From Cannabis sativa (Eukaryota > Streptophyta > Magnoliopsida > Rosales > Cannabaceae), in contig NC_083601.1 in assembly GCF_029168945.1 (NCBI RefSeq), positions 30,493,660-30,557,659 of the forward strand: a stretch of DNA of 64,000 nucleotides, given 5' to 3'. The notes under the pieces are model-generated. The model ran no database searches. It saw nothing but the letters and a program-made list of their open reading frames with translations, and was not told where the DNA came from. Of the stretch, positions 1 to 11,085 are shown in pieces. A program made the position numbers and the translations under genes. Position 1 is the first letter of the stretch. Each line of letters opens with the position of its first letter.

Positions 1-264
1 TTTGTTGTATCACTTTCAAATAACATAGAAAAAAACTAGCATAAAATTTAGTATACGTGCCTCGCACGTAGTTTTTGCTAGTATATACACATGTGTGTAT
101 ATAGTGGCAGTCTATTTCGACATTTAATAGACTAAAGTAGACGGAATGAGTATAGAACAAAACGATAGTGTAAATTATAGAGTTGAACCCTAATTATTTC
201 AATTTAAAGGATTGATCTTACCAAATTTCAAAATTCAAAAATTTAGTTGGAAAAAATACTTACC

Positions 265-277
265 CACAGAAATATGT
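265..277. repeat. Left copy of SINE target-site duplication
   Basis: CACAGAAATATGT occurs here and again at 401-413, immediately either side of the SINE. The last T merges with the poly-A/T tail, so the certain length is 12 bases. Confidence 0.8.
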
Positions 278-400
278 TTTTTTTTTTTTTTTTTTTTTTT
301 ATTTAAGCGTTTATATATTACATCAGCATAATTTGGAACTCGAACCCAGAACCTCCAATACACACACCCCTGTGGCCACTTGAGCTAGCCTGAAGTGGTT
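277..400 (-). mobile_element. tRNA-derived SINE with target-site duplication
   Basis: Read on the minus strand this short element starts with TCAGGCTAGCTCAAGTGG, which fits a pol III A box (TAGCTCAAGTGG). About 35 bases later comes GGGTTCGAGTTCC, a typical B box. It ends in a long poly-A, the T run at 277-300 on the plus strand. It is bounded by a direct repeat, CACAGAAATATG(T), at 265-277 and 401-413, the length and kind of duplication left by LINE-driven insertion. The body is only about 120 bases, short for a plant SINE but with both promoter boxes and tail in the right order. It encodes no protein and would depend on a partner LINE for movement. Confidence 0.82.
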
Positions 401-413
401 CACAGAAATATGT

Positions 414-803
414 CATGCTGTAGTAAATTAGATAGTCTCTCTTTCACTTTGGTCAACCTGGAAAAATCGAGGGAATTTCCTGGGGTCACTCGTCTATTAA
501 CGCGTATGGTCAAACTACGTATTTTTATATGAAAACGTATGTTGAAAGATTAGTCTATGCTCTTACGGTACAATTAATAATTAAACTTAGACAATATTTT
601 ATCTAGTAGCTAGCTCTACGTGTTTTGTCTGTATACGTTGGCTATAATCAATTCGAGTCTTATTTAAAACTCTAAAGTCTTAACACATACTATTTGCATC
701 AACAATCATATATATCCCTTGGTGAAATACGACGCCAAATTCTGCAATTGTTGGGCGCAACTTGTTTGTTATATATATATCCTCGTACATACAGTTATAA
801 AAC

Positions 804-838
<35 letters not shown>

Positions 839-849
839 ATATTAATGCC
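414..849. other. AT-rich intergenic DNA before the DUF674 gene
   Basis: No coding potential is seen. The stretch leads into the CT/TA microsatellite and TATA box of the next gene and probably holds its upstream promoter, but I recognise no specific site. Confidence 0.5.
803..838. repeat. Compound (CT)n(TA)n microsatellite
   Basis: About ten CT units run directly into about eight TA units. It lies just upstream of the TATA box at 850, where CT-rich tracts are common in plant core promoters. It is likely polymorphic in length. Confidence 0.9.
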
Positions 850-857
850 TATAAAAA
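850..857 (+). promoter_or_regulatory. TATA box of the DUF674 gene
   Basis: TATAAAAA preceded by CC and followed by GGG matches the plant TATA consensus. A start of transcription about 30 bases on would make the ATG at 953 the first ATG in the transcript, because no ATG lies between 881 and 952. Confidence 0.6.
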
Positions 858-952
858 GGGAACCAGGAGGAAGTTGTGGTTGGGGTTATTTGGGTTTGGA
901 ATATAAAGGCAGTGTGGTTTATTGCTTCCTTTTTTTCTGCACCTTATTGATT

Positions 953-3813
953 ATGTGGAACAAAATCAGTGTTGTGGTAGTAGCAATCCTTATAAGCTTT
1001 TTGTTACCCTTAATCTTACTTCTCAACCAACTTCGAAGGTACGAACATGTAACGTTGAAGTCTTGAAACACAACTTAATTTACAAGTAAACATATCTTTA
1101 TTTTTATATGCTCTGTTATTTTAGATGTTCTTACTTTCATTGCCTGAGCTAGTAGTACTCCTTCCCCCCACCTAACTACTTTTTTTCCATATTTATGTAG
1201 AAATTTATTTGTTTTAAAAATTATTACCTTAGCTCATTAAATTCATATTCTTGATTTTATTTATATGAAAATTAATTAATAATAATTCAAGTTGTTGCCG
1301 TGTTTGAGGAAAATTGCCAACCTACTTTCATAATTTCATTATGCAAAATTGAAATATTCAATTAACTAATTTGTTCATTAGAGCTTAATAACAATAATAA
1401 TAATAATATTTAATTAACTTGATCATTGTCAGGGTGTGGGACTCTATTGACTTGGGCTCAAAATCCCAACCTGAAAACAGGGCTTCTCAAAACAAAACTG
1501 CTCCAACAGAAATAATAGTGAAGCTTGTTATAGATAAGAAGAGAAACCAAGTTCTGTTTGTTGAGTGTGATAATGAATTTGTGGATGTGTTGCTTAGCTT
1601 TCTGACATTACCAATGGGAACAATCATAAGGATTAGTGATAATAAGAAATCTGGAATTGGATGTATGGACGAATTGTATAAGAGTGTAGAGGCTATGAAT
1701 CCAAAGTGTTTTTGGACCAAAGCTTGCAAGAACATGTTGCTGGAACCAAGAAGCGCTTACGGATTAGAGTTGAGTAATTTAGCTGTAAAGATTAATGATG
1801 GAATAGATTATGCAAAGTTCTACACTTGCTCAAAAACTCCTTGCTTGAACTACGAGTCATTGGGTTTTGTTAGTTTTTTAAAGAACTCAGTATGTGCTTG
1901 TGGGAAAACAATGGACAACAAACTGAGAATGAGGTATGGAAATGGTGGTAGTAAATGTAATAATGGTTATTGGAGTTTCATTAGTAGTAGGAAGAGGTTT
2001 ATTGTAAGTGATGATTTGCGAGTTCTTCCAGCATCAATATCCAATGCTCTGCTTCTAACACAAGGACTCGTTGATAATAGCAGTGTTGAACATCGGAATA
2101 TTCATGTTGGTCTCCAAGAGGTAAGAGAGTGTTAATCTTAACACATATATTAATAATGTCAAATTACGCGAAGAATATATAAAATAAAGCATTTTTTATA
2201 GGTGCCCCTACAATTAATTAGCCATATTTTTTAAAAGAGTATTATTATTGAGCACCAGTAATCCTTAACACCTCTAGTTATGTCACTTTGCGATTAGCTA
2301 GTAATATTCTTAAAAGTTATTATATTAAATCATATAGGAACCGATACTTAATTAGACCAATAGTGATATTGACACATAAAAGAGTCTTAAGCACTATCGA
2401 TGTCTTTTAGCATTTATCTTCTTAAAAATTATTTTATTATGTTATATAAAATCTAATACTTATTACACTAATAACTATATAATACGGAGGAAAACGGAAA
2501 AGAGTGAATAGTGCTAAGCACCTATTTTAGCAATTCTCTAACATAACAACTAACATGGCCGACTGGGTACGCCTTAAGAAAAAAAATAATGAAACTTTTA
2601 CTAAAAAAGTATGTGGTTATTTTCAAAAATCACTAAAAATATGTATATTTTAGAAAGAAATGTTCTTTTAATCACTGGCTGTGTGGGTTCTACGTGCAGC
2701 CCAGGCCCAACCCTAAAAATTGATTATTTCAGAAATATAACAAAACCATAAAATTTCGCACAATCTGTACATGACTATTAAATTAAGTTATAGACAACAG
2801 TTGGCTAGCTATATATAATTCTCTAACTATTTTTGTTTGTGCAGATTTTGCAGCTACTCCATCACTCACTACTCTCCAAGACACCCTTAACAGATGCTTT
2901 TATACCAAAGCTGGGTGCTACTGATCAGAATATGGATATCATTCTCTTGCCGAAGGAGTACTACTCATCTTTACACTCGCCTTGGCAGCCTTACCAATAT
3001 TCCAGCTCTCATCATCAGGGGATGATGATGAATGTAAAACTATGGTTTAGCAAGTCAACAAAGAGAGTAATATGCATTGAAGCAGAAGAAGATTTTGTAG
3101 ATTTTCTCTTCTCCTTTCTCACCATTCCTTTAGGCTCTGTCCTCAAGCTATTAAAAGAAAAGAATTCATTGCTAGGAAGCATAGATAACCTGTACAAAAG
3201 TGTACAAGAAAGTAGTGATATATCCCCTAAATGTAAGGAGATGCTTCTTAGTCCTAAGGTTGAAAGAATGTTTGGTTGTGAAAGCCTATTGTTGCTTGAA
3301 GTGAATGAAGAGGTGACTCAAACAGAGTTTGCTTACAACAAATGCTATGCTTGTTGTTTGCAAAACAAAACTACATGCTGTTGTTGTCACATTCAATATC
3401 AGAGACTTAAACTAATGAACCCCAAATGTCCAGGCATGACTGAAAAGGGTGGTGGTTTTGTAAGATCACAAGGGTGTTTTTTGATCACTGATAATCTTGT
3501 AGTGGAACTCCTTTCACCAGCATCTGGCTTGGGCAGACTTGAGATTCCCTTTACTGATTTGGAGGAGATGCCAATAGCAGTTGGAAAAGCAGAGGTATAG
3601 ATAGTTCACTATAATAATTCTTTGTTATTAATTACATAATTCAAAGTCACATTTTGACCACCAATAGGCTAGAATTTAACCCTCTCATATTTTGTGCAGG
3701 CTCTAGCTATTTTCAAAGCAGCTATGACAACTCGAAATGTTCTGAGTCAAGTTTTTAGCTCAATGGTGATGAACAAGAACAAGCTTAATAATTTGTATTT
3801 AAATGATTATTAG
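953..3813 (+). CDS. DUF674 family protein (two-repeat), four exons
   Basis: Proposed exons are 953-1038, 1433-2120, 2845-3594 and 3700-3813, all with GT-AG introns whose phases agree, giving 545 residues. Two DUF674 repeats are visible. The first (about residues 45-277) has VKLVIDKKRNQVLFVE and FVDVLLSFLTLPMGT and closes with LLSKTPLTDAF across the second intron. The second (about 320 to the end) has VKLWFSKSTKRVICIE, FVDFLFSFLTIPLGS and a Cys-rich middle, closing in the last exon. DUF674 proteins are plant-specific, of unknown biochemical function, and commonly carry two such repeats. The odd part is exon 1: it encodes an N-terminal stretch of about 28 residues that is almost wholly hydrophobic (ISVVVVAILISFLLPLILLL), like a signal anchor. 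The other three exons are secure. Exon 1 rests on the TATA box, first ATG and matching splice phase, so it is less certain. Confidence 0.85.
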
Positions 3814-5057
3814 GGAATGTGATTATCTGGACTGTTAGAAATATGAGTAATGAATAATGTAACAAAGAATAATTTTCAAAATTTCTTGACAAGTGATCGA
3901 GCATTTCCAGCATATATCTTTAACTTCATCATCTTTTATTTGAAAATCAATCTAACTTCATAATGATCTTTTATTTGAAAATCAATATATAACAGTGCTT
4001 CGCATCCATGTATACTTGACTTTAATCTTCAATAGCCAATACTATTAATTTTTCCATTTATGTGTTGGAAAGTTTATGAATATTTTAAGAAAAATATGTA
4101 AGTGTCCTAGTGTGTGTGGGGTGGAAAGAGTCTCCCATGGGGATATGAACTCTCATTTTACAAAGGTATAAAGAGTGTAATTTTGGCATTTGGATTTGAG
4201 TCCCAAGGGGTATCTAGTTTTGTGCGAATGGGTAAGGACACACACTTGACCCACCACACGCCCATTGGGTTGGTTGGTGTGGTGTGGCACTATATTATTT
4301 TTATTTATTAATTTAATTAAAAAACGTATTTAATTACTTAGTCGTATCAGTTAACGAGACTTAACGATTATTCAATCCATTCGCTTATATAATGCTATAT
4401 TATAACTGATGGGAAGAAAACATCTTTTCTTATCAGAAAAAAAATAGTTTTCATAAATACTAAAACTCCATCTGCGGCATCAAAATTATTTTAGTGTATT
4501 CGACGGTGCTCTACAGTGCAGTGGGGTTCCGATACAGTGCGACGACTGGGCTGTTTTATCCTGAGGACGACCGGCAAATTTCGACTGCTTACACACTCTT
4601 GGACAATACCGCGAACGTCTTAAAGAGAGCAACTTAATCCGCGATTCAACTCAAAAAATTTTCATTCGGTAATATCATTCCTCTTTTATTTTGCTAGCAG
4701 CTTCATGTGTGTATCATTAAACAACAAATAAGTTTAAATACTATTTTGTAGGGCCACTATATTTCTAATACCATACAAAGTGACCAACCTTCGATCAGAA
4801 CAGAGCATAAACATCATAATCCAACCAAATTCTGTGGTTGTCGCTTGACATAGAATTTGATTGGCTAAACTTTAACTTTAACCTTGATTTTTCTTTCCTG
4901 AAACAGTTTAACTTTGAGTTTTGGATTTTTGAAAAAGAATTTTTTTTTTAAGAAGCTATATATAAAAGCTTTTTTTTTTTTAATGCAGTTAATAGCTTAA
5001 AGTCCACTAAGCTAACCTCTCACTTTTTCCCATCCCTCCCTTATCACTAAGCTAACC
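3814..5057. other. Intergenic; 3' end of DUF674 gene and an unassigned GC-richer patch
   Basis: The first 100 bases are probably 3' UTR. Most of the rest is AT-rich. About 4490-4650 differs: it is less AT-rich, contains several CG dinucleotides and no open frame, and looks like a fragment of an LTR or leader of some retroelement, though I cannot assign it. The word CACTAAGCTAACC is repeated at about 5006 and 5046, just before the LINE tail. No gene is supported. Confidence 0.5.
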
Positions 5058-6900
5058 TTTTTTTTTTTGATGAAATATCAACTTCATTAAATTAACATTC
5101 TGAGTACAAAACATCCAGAATAGCAACTGGAGCATTAGACACAGAAATATTACAACCAGATAAGTACCGTGACATCCTAGCAACAACATGTGCTAGACGA
5201 TTTGTTGATCGTTTAACAAAACAGACTTTTATTGAAGGCATAGAAAGCATGAGAGAACGACAGTCTTGAGCTAGATTTCCAAAAATGGAACAAAGAGGCA
5301 AGCAGCTACGAATAGCTTGGATAGAGACTAGACTGTCAGATTCCAGAACAACATGTTGCCAACCGTTTCGTTTGATCCAACTTAGAGCCTCTTTGATACC
5401 CATGATCTCAACAACCTCTGGAGTGAAGGCACCATTAGAACAGTGAGTTGTAGCATCAATAAGAGAACCTGAGTCGTTTCTGGCAACCATTCCATAACCA
5501 TATTGGTTTTCACTAGCAAAGATCGCAGCATCAACATTAACCTTGATTGTATTTGTTTCTGGTTTAGTCCATAGCTCAGCTCCATCATCAGAACTACCAT
5601 AATAGATATGAGATAGAGAGGTGTTATCCTAAGCTTTACGCCAGTGATCAAGAGCAATGCAGGCTGAAGATAGAACATTTGCAACAGTAAGAACCTTATC
5701 TTTCCACACAATTGAGTTTCTTGCTTTCCATAAGGACCACGCAACCATAACCAATGAACAGACACGATCAGAAGCAAGAGACTGAAAGAGGCTATCCAAC
5801 CAGCTAGCAAAGGAGAGATCAAGAGAGACCCCAGCTGGTAGACCCATATGGTGCCAACAAGAAGAAGCAAAAGTGCAAGAAAGCAGGATATGTGAGGTTG
5901 TTTCAGGAGCAGCTCGGCAGGCAGGGCAGACAGGTGGAACATCAACATGCTTAATTCTAAGATTTACACAAGTCGGCAAACTCCCAGATGCAGCACGCCA
6001 AAGGAAATTACGAACCTTCGGTGGGATTTTTAATTGCCATAGGTTTTGCCAAAAACCTGAATTGTTACTACCAGTTCTGGGGTCTTTTGAAGCTTGGAGG
6101 ATACGATAAGCACTTTTGACAGAGAATTGACCAGAGCTTTCATTAGACCAGGACCAGAAGTCAGAAGAAGCTGAGAAGCTAAGAGGGATACTTAAAATTA
6201 GATTAGCATCCCTGTCATTGAACATATCTCGAACCAAATCGGTGTCCCAACTTCTTTCATCAATAGAAAACAGTGAGCTAACATTGTGACCAATAAGACC
6301 AATATGAGAAGAAGTGATGTAAGGATTACCAGGGTCAGGGAGCCAAGGATGATGCAGGATACTAGTAGAAGAGCCAGTACCGATTGTTCTTTTAACCCCT
6401 TGGCGAAGAAGATCCATAGAACTCCAGATACTTCGCCAAACAAAACTAGGATTTCGACCCAACCCCGCAGAGAGATAGTCATCATGGGGAAAATAACGAG
6501 CTTTATAGAGCCTGGATACAAGAGAGTCCAGATAGCACAGCAACCTCCAGCCTTGTTTAGCTAGCATAGCCAAGTTAAAGTCATGGAGAAGGCGAAAGCC
6601 TAAGCCACCTTCATCTTTTGGTCGAGAAAGATGGTCCCAATTCATCCAAATAATTCCATTGCCCTTACTGCTAGTTGTTTTCCACCAGAAACGAGCCATT
6701 AGCTTCTCAATTTCGTCGCAAGTACCAAGTGGGATGAGAAAGACACTCATAGCATAAGTAGGGAGAGCTTGAACCACAGTCTTTAAGAGAATTTCCTTAC
6801 CCGCACTTGACAACAACTTCCCAGTCCAGCTATTGATTCTATTCAAAACTTTGTTCTTAAGGAAACCAAGAATAGCTTTCTTCTTTGTATATCCATTCAA
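5058..6900 (-). mobile_element. 5'-truncated LINE (L1-type) retrotransposon
   Basis: A minus-strand LINE remnant. The 3' end is marked by a poly-A (T run 5058-5068 on the plus strand) shortly after the ORF2 stop. The 5' end stops abruptly near 6900 inside the reverse-transcriptase C-terminal part, so the endonuclease, the catalytic RT core and all of ORF1 are missing. Such 5' truncation is typical of abortive target-primed reverse transcription. I could not find a convincing target-site duplication at 6900. It is of the same family as the LINE at 56.4 kb. Confidence 0.85.
5092..6900 (-). pseudogene. LINE ORF2 C-terminal fragment: RT thumb region, zf-RVT, RNase H
   Basis: From the 5' side the frame shows the region following the RT core (INSWTGKLLSSAGKEILLK, ALPTYAMSVFLIP, RFWWKTTSSKGNGI). 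Next is the zinc-binding zf-RVT segment (VRNFLWRAASGSLPT, then CPACRAAPETTSHILLSC). After it comes an RNase H (RVT_3) domain at 5092-5570 with GIKEALSWIKRNGW and VVLESDSLVSIQAI. The whole fragment stays in one frame, broken by one stop at 5629-5631 between zf-RVT and RNase H. In intact plant L1 elements these parts sit downstream of the endonuclease and RT core in a protein of well over 1000 residues. The fragment cannot be functional. Confidence 0.85.
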
Positions 6901-7711
6901 GTATTAAAATAACTTAATTTTAAGTTTTAAGTATTGGATTAAATTCTTAAATGTGGGCTCATATGTATTTATGTTTATTGTTATATAAATTTTGACTCAA
7001 ATAAAGTGATAATTTTAGTAATTGTGGATTATTGGGTATTAAAGTGTCATGGACTAAATATGTAGATACATTAAAATATATTTTTAATTTATTGAGAGGC
7101 TAAATAAGAATACTAAAATTAATAATAGTACTAGTCCCAAAAAATAAAAGCAACTCATTCTCATTTCTCCTGTTAAGAGAGAAAATTAAAGAAGTCTAAG
7201 TCTTGTATTCTTGGAAGATCATTACTCAAAGATCTAATCTACTTATGGACATCACTAAGTTAATTATCTCTATTAAGAAATTGAGGCACGCTTCACTATT
7301 CATTTTTTTTTTTGAACAAGGGCTTTAGATCTATAGTTATGCACTTCTAATAGTATTTTAATAGTATGAAATATTTTGTGTATGGAATTTAATTTTAATA
7401 TTACATATTTTATGTGTGTTAAAAAATTCTAACATTAAGTTCTAAAAAGCAAGTTTTTCCAAATTGCAGCCAAGATTCTTTTTAAAAATAAAAAGATAAT
7501 CCAACCAAGATTATATATGGAATTATTTCATTAATACAAAAAATTAATAAAAAAATTTATAAAAACTATAATTGTACGAAATTTTTAAATATTTTTACGA
7601 TTATTTATTATTTTGTTGTAAATTTCTTTTATTATTTTTATATTATTTTCATATAGTTTTTTAATTGTTTCATAAAGTAAAATATACTATTATTATTAAT
7701 TATTATTTTTT
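6901..7711. other. AT-rich intergenic DNA
   Basis: No open frame of note, no recognised repeat boundary and no RNA gene seen. Confidence 0.5.
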
Positions 7712-8109
7712 AGGCTAATTAGGATTTTGTCCTTTGAATTTTGACATGTATTAAATTATGCCACTTGAACTTTTAAGGTTGTTAAAAATGCCTCATGAAC
7801 TATTGAGATTGTTGAATTTAAGGACTTTTTTTCAATTTTAGTAAAAAAATCTAACATGGATAAAAGTTCAGGGGCCATAATTTAGTACATGTCAAAGTTC
7901 GAGAGACATGATTTGCTAGATATCAAAGTCTGGGAAGCATAATTTAGTACATAAACAATCACTGAAATAGTAAAATTGAATGAAATTATACAAAAGTTCT
8001 TAAATCCAACAATTTTAATAGTTCAGGAGGCATTTTTAACGACTTTAAAAGTTTAAGAACATAATTTAGTACATGCCAAAGTTCAAGAGATAAAAATCTG
8101 AATTAACCT
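7712..8109. mobile_element. Foldback TIR element (MITE), about 398 bp
   Basis: The two ends are long imperfect inverted repeats of roughly 140 bases each. The left end starts AGGCTAATTAGGATTTTGTC and contains TTTGACATGTATTAAATTATG. The right end, reverse-complemented, starts AGGTTAATTCAGATTTTTATC and contains TTTGGCATGTACTAAATTATG. Flanks are ATTTTTT on both sides (7705-7711 and 8110-8116), a possible 7-bp duplication, though so AT-rich that it is weak evidence. It has no coding capacity. The superfamily is not determined. Confidence 0.75.
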
Positions 8110-8199
8110 ATTTTTTATAAATTGAAAAAGTAAAATTTATTTAAGTGGTAAATTGGTGGGATTGCATATATGTTTGTTTCTTTTTTCTTAAAAAAAGAA

Positions 8200-8615
8200 G
8201 GGTAGTTATATTTGCACCCCATAAAATTATAAATACACCCCATTATTAAAAAAAATATAAACTTAAATAATTTTTAAAAATTATTCTTAATATTTTTTTA
8301 AAATTTTTTCCTTACATTATTTTATGTTAATTTTAATACTTATTTTGATTTCATTTTCATAATTTTTTCTAACTCATGTAAATATTTATTTATTTTTTTC
8401 TGAGAAAATTTCATATAATTTTTTATTTTAATTTTTTTGTCATAATTTTTAAAATATAATTTAATTTTGTTTGATAGGTATATTTTTTAAGAATATAAAT
8501 TGAAAGAAAAAAGTTAAAAATACTTAGTACAATTAAAAATATAAATTTTATATAAAATAAAAATTATTAAAATGGGGTGTACTTAAGAATTTTTGGGGTG
8601 TAAATAAAATTTCCC
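8200..8615. mobile_element. Foldback TIR element ending GGG...CCC, Mutator-like MITE
   Basis: The left arm starts GGGTAGTTATATTTGCACCCC and then has TACACCCCATTATT. The right arm in reverse complement reads GGGAAATTTTATTTACACCCC and then TACACCCCATTTTAA. The 9 bases outside each end are AAAAAAGAA and AAAAAAAAA (8 of 9 alike), compatible with a 9-bp Mutator-type duplication but low in information. The GGG ends and CACCCC sub-terminal motif resemble the element at 22850-23268. The centre is AT-rich and non-coding. Confidence 0.72.
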
Positions 8616-10980
8616 AAAAAAAAAGATAAAGAAAGAGAGAGAATTGCATACACGTTATCAGACATAGTATTTTCTTGTATGTTTGTGTCCGTCCTTAAAT
8701 TTGATGTACTATGGTAGTACATGAATTTCTAAATTTGATGTACTACAACAGTACGTACACATTACATATTTCGAATTAACGTACACTTTATGTTGTTGAA
8801 TTTATAAAAAAAAAATGAAGGTTCTTAAGAACAGAACACTTTGGGTAGACGTTACCTATATGAATCAAAATTATTAAGTGGAATACCAGATCATGATATA
8901 TTGTTGGTTTGGTTACTACTCAGCTCAGCTCAGCTGCTCCCAACAACCTATAATTATTTTTCTTTTCTCTACCAAATCTCAAATAATAATAATGGTAATA
9001 TATAGTGGACAGTTTAGCAATATATTCTTTTCTTTATGTTTATTTACTATGTGAGCGTTTTTGTAGGGATAAAGAAGTTTTTCATTTACGTACATTCCAA
9101 GAAAAACTCTACTAAATAATAATTATTTCTCTATGGCCTCAATCTTCGTTGACAAAAATTGAAGGCATGAATCACGCTCAATCAATCAAGTGAAAATTTG
9201 CACATAAAAATCCTAAAAATTTACAGATTATTTAAAAATATAATATTTTTTTTTATCTATTTTCCACATTATTTTTTACACTCTTATTTCTACAAATACT
9301 CAAATATATAATACTTTTTAAAAATACTATAATTATAATCACACATTATTATTTAATATATATTCTAATTATTTTTAACTATAATAATTTTTTAACTTTA
9401 ATTTTTTATTAAAAAATAATGAATAGCATTAATATTACAACATAACATCCTTGCAAGTTTTTAGAATGACATCTTTTTATCTCTAATGATATAACATTTT
9501 AATATTTTACTACATAATATATCTACCTCACCAAACGTCTTCTAAAATTTACCATTGGAAATACTTAAAGAAACAATAATGAAAAGGCAACTCTCTTCTC
9601 TTCAATGGAAGTTATTTATTTATTTTTTTAAAATAGAACCTCTTTCAAACGTACAAAGGAGTACAGAATTGGATAAGATAAAGGTATACCAGCAGTTTTT
9701 TTAGTAAATAATAATTAATAGATTTATGTAACATCGTGGTTCCTTTTAGTAATATATAATTAATAGATTTAAACGTAATTTTTTATACATAAGTATAATT
9801 AACTATATATCATACTATTCTTCTCAGAAAAACAAACTATCGTTCAATTGAAAAAAATAATGTAATCCCTACACATCAGTCAAATTTAATAATTTAAATA
9901 TCTAAACACATTTTCTTTTTCTTTTTTCATTTTTTTTCGTTACGATGTGATATATATTAGACTTAGATATATATATATATATAAAAAAGAATAATAAGTC
10001 TACATTACGTTCTTTAACAGGTGTTTTGGATTTGGACTCATATGTTTTGGCTACAAAAGAGTTTTTTAATTTAAATTTGTGTACAATCGTGTATATGTTA
10101 TAATTATGGATTATCGGTATATTTTCATAAAATTTATGATTAGAGCTCTAAAATAAACTACACCGTCTCAGGAACAGACCCATGTTAATGCCAACGGGGA
10201 ATATAGGATATAGCCCCCACTAAAACGAAAAAAAAAAAAAAAATCACTTTTAAAACAAAATATATTTCTTGATGATTATATATTAAAATAGTAAAAAATA
10301 AAATTATTGCATATATTATTTTTTATTTTATTTTTAAATTTATAGTTTATAGGTTATATTCTTGTAGTTTTTATATTTACAGTTTAAGTTATCTCACGAA
10401 AGAAAAACTTAAAAACAAAATGTCACACATAATTTTCATCTCCTACAAAATTAAAGAAATATACTTAGTGATAATAATTTTTTGTTTAAAATAGGTGTAA
10501 ACTTTTTTATAACAATTAAACTCCCGACTAAAATTTATGTGATGATCGTTATTCAAAAAAAAAAAATTAGAATTAATAAGTAAAAAATGAAAGAAAAATT
10601 ATTTTATATATTATTTTTTTAAATTATGATTTTGATTACTCTGTTAGTTTTTTTATAATAGTTGCTACTTAAATTTTGATTACAATTTAGATTGCTTTGT
10701 GTTATTGAATTTTTATATAAAATTTCATAAAAATATAAATAAAAAATATTTTAAAATATAAAAATAAAAACATCCCAAAATAAAATAGGTGGACACAATA
10801 AATTTTTCTTAAAACTCTAAAATAAATAAATAATAAATACTGAAACCCATTAGCTGAGTCTGATTCCATAATTGATAATTCCACTAACCTGACCTGACCC
10901 GACCCACCCACCCACGGCTGACAAAATGACTTTTATCGTTTAATCCTCGAACAGTACAACTTTTATATTCATCGAACTTG
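8616..10980. other. AT-rich intergenic DNA upstream of the copper-chaperone gene
   Basis: Very AT-rich, with a short CTCAG tandem near 8921 and a TA run near 9967-9981. No gene is supported; the few open frames have low-complexity composition. The last few hundred bases presumably hold the promoter of the next gene. Confidence 0.5.
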
Positions 10981-10988
10981 TATAAATA
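10981..10988 (+). promoter_or_regulatory. TATA box of the copper-chaperone gene
   Basis: TATAAATA about 105 bases before the start codon at 11086, followed by a CT-rich leader (about 11020-11070) typical of plant 5' UTRs. Confidence 0.65.
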
Positions 10989-11085
10989 GCTTTACATTTC
11001 AATTCTTTAATTCATTCTCATTTCAACTTCTCTACTTTTTATTCTCTCTGATTCTTCTTCTCCTCCTCTTTTGTCAAAAGCACCC

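Noticed and set aside
719..952. Upstream part of the 115-codon open frame that includes the DUF674 first exon
   Set aside because: It reads through the CT/TA microsatellite and the TATA box, so it is promoter, not coding. Only the part from 953 was kept.
5003..5057. Repeated CACTAAGCTAACC next to the LINE poly-A as a target-site duplication
   Set aside because: Both copies lie on the same side of the LINE; nothing similar is found at the 6900 end.
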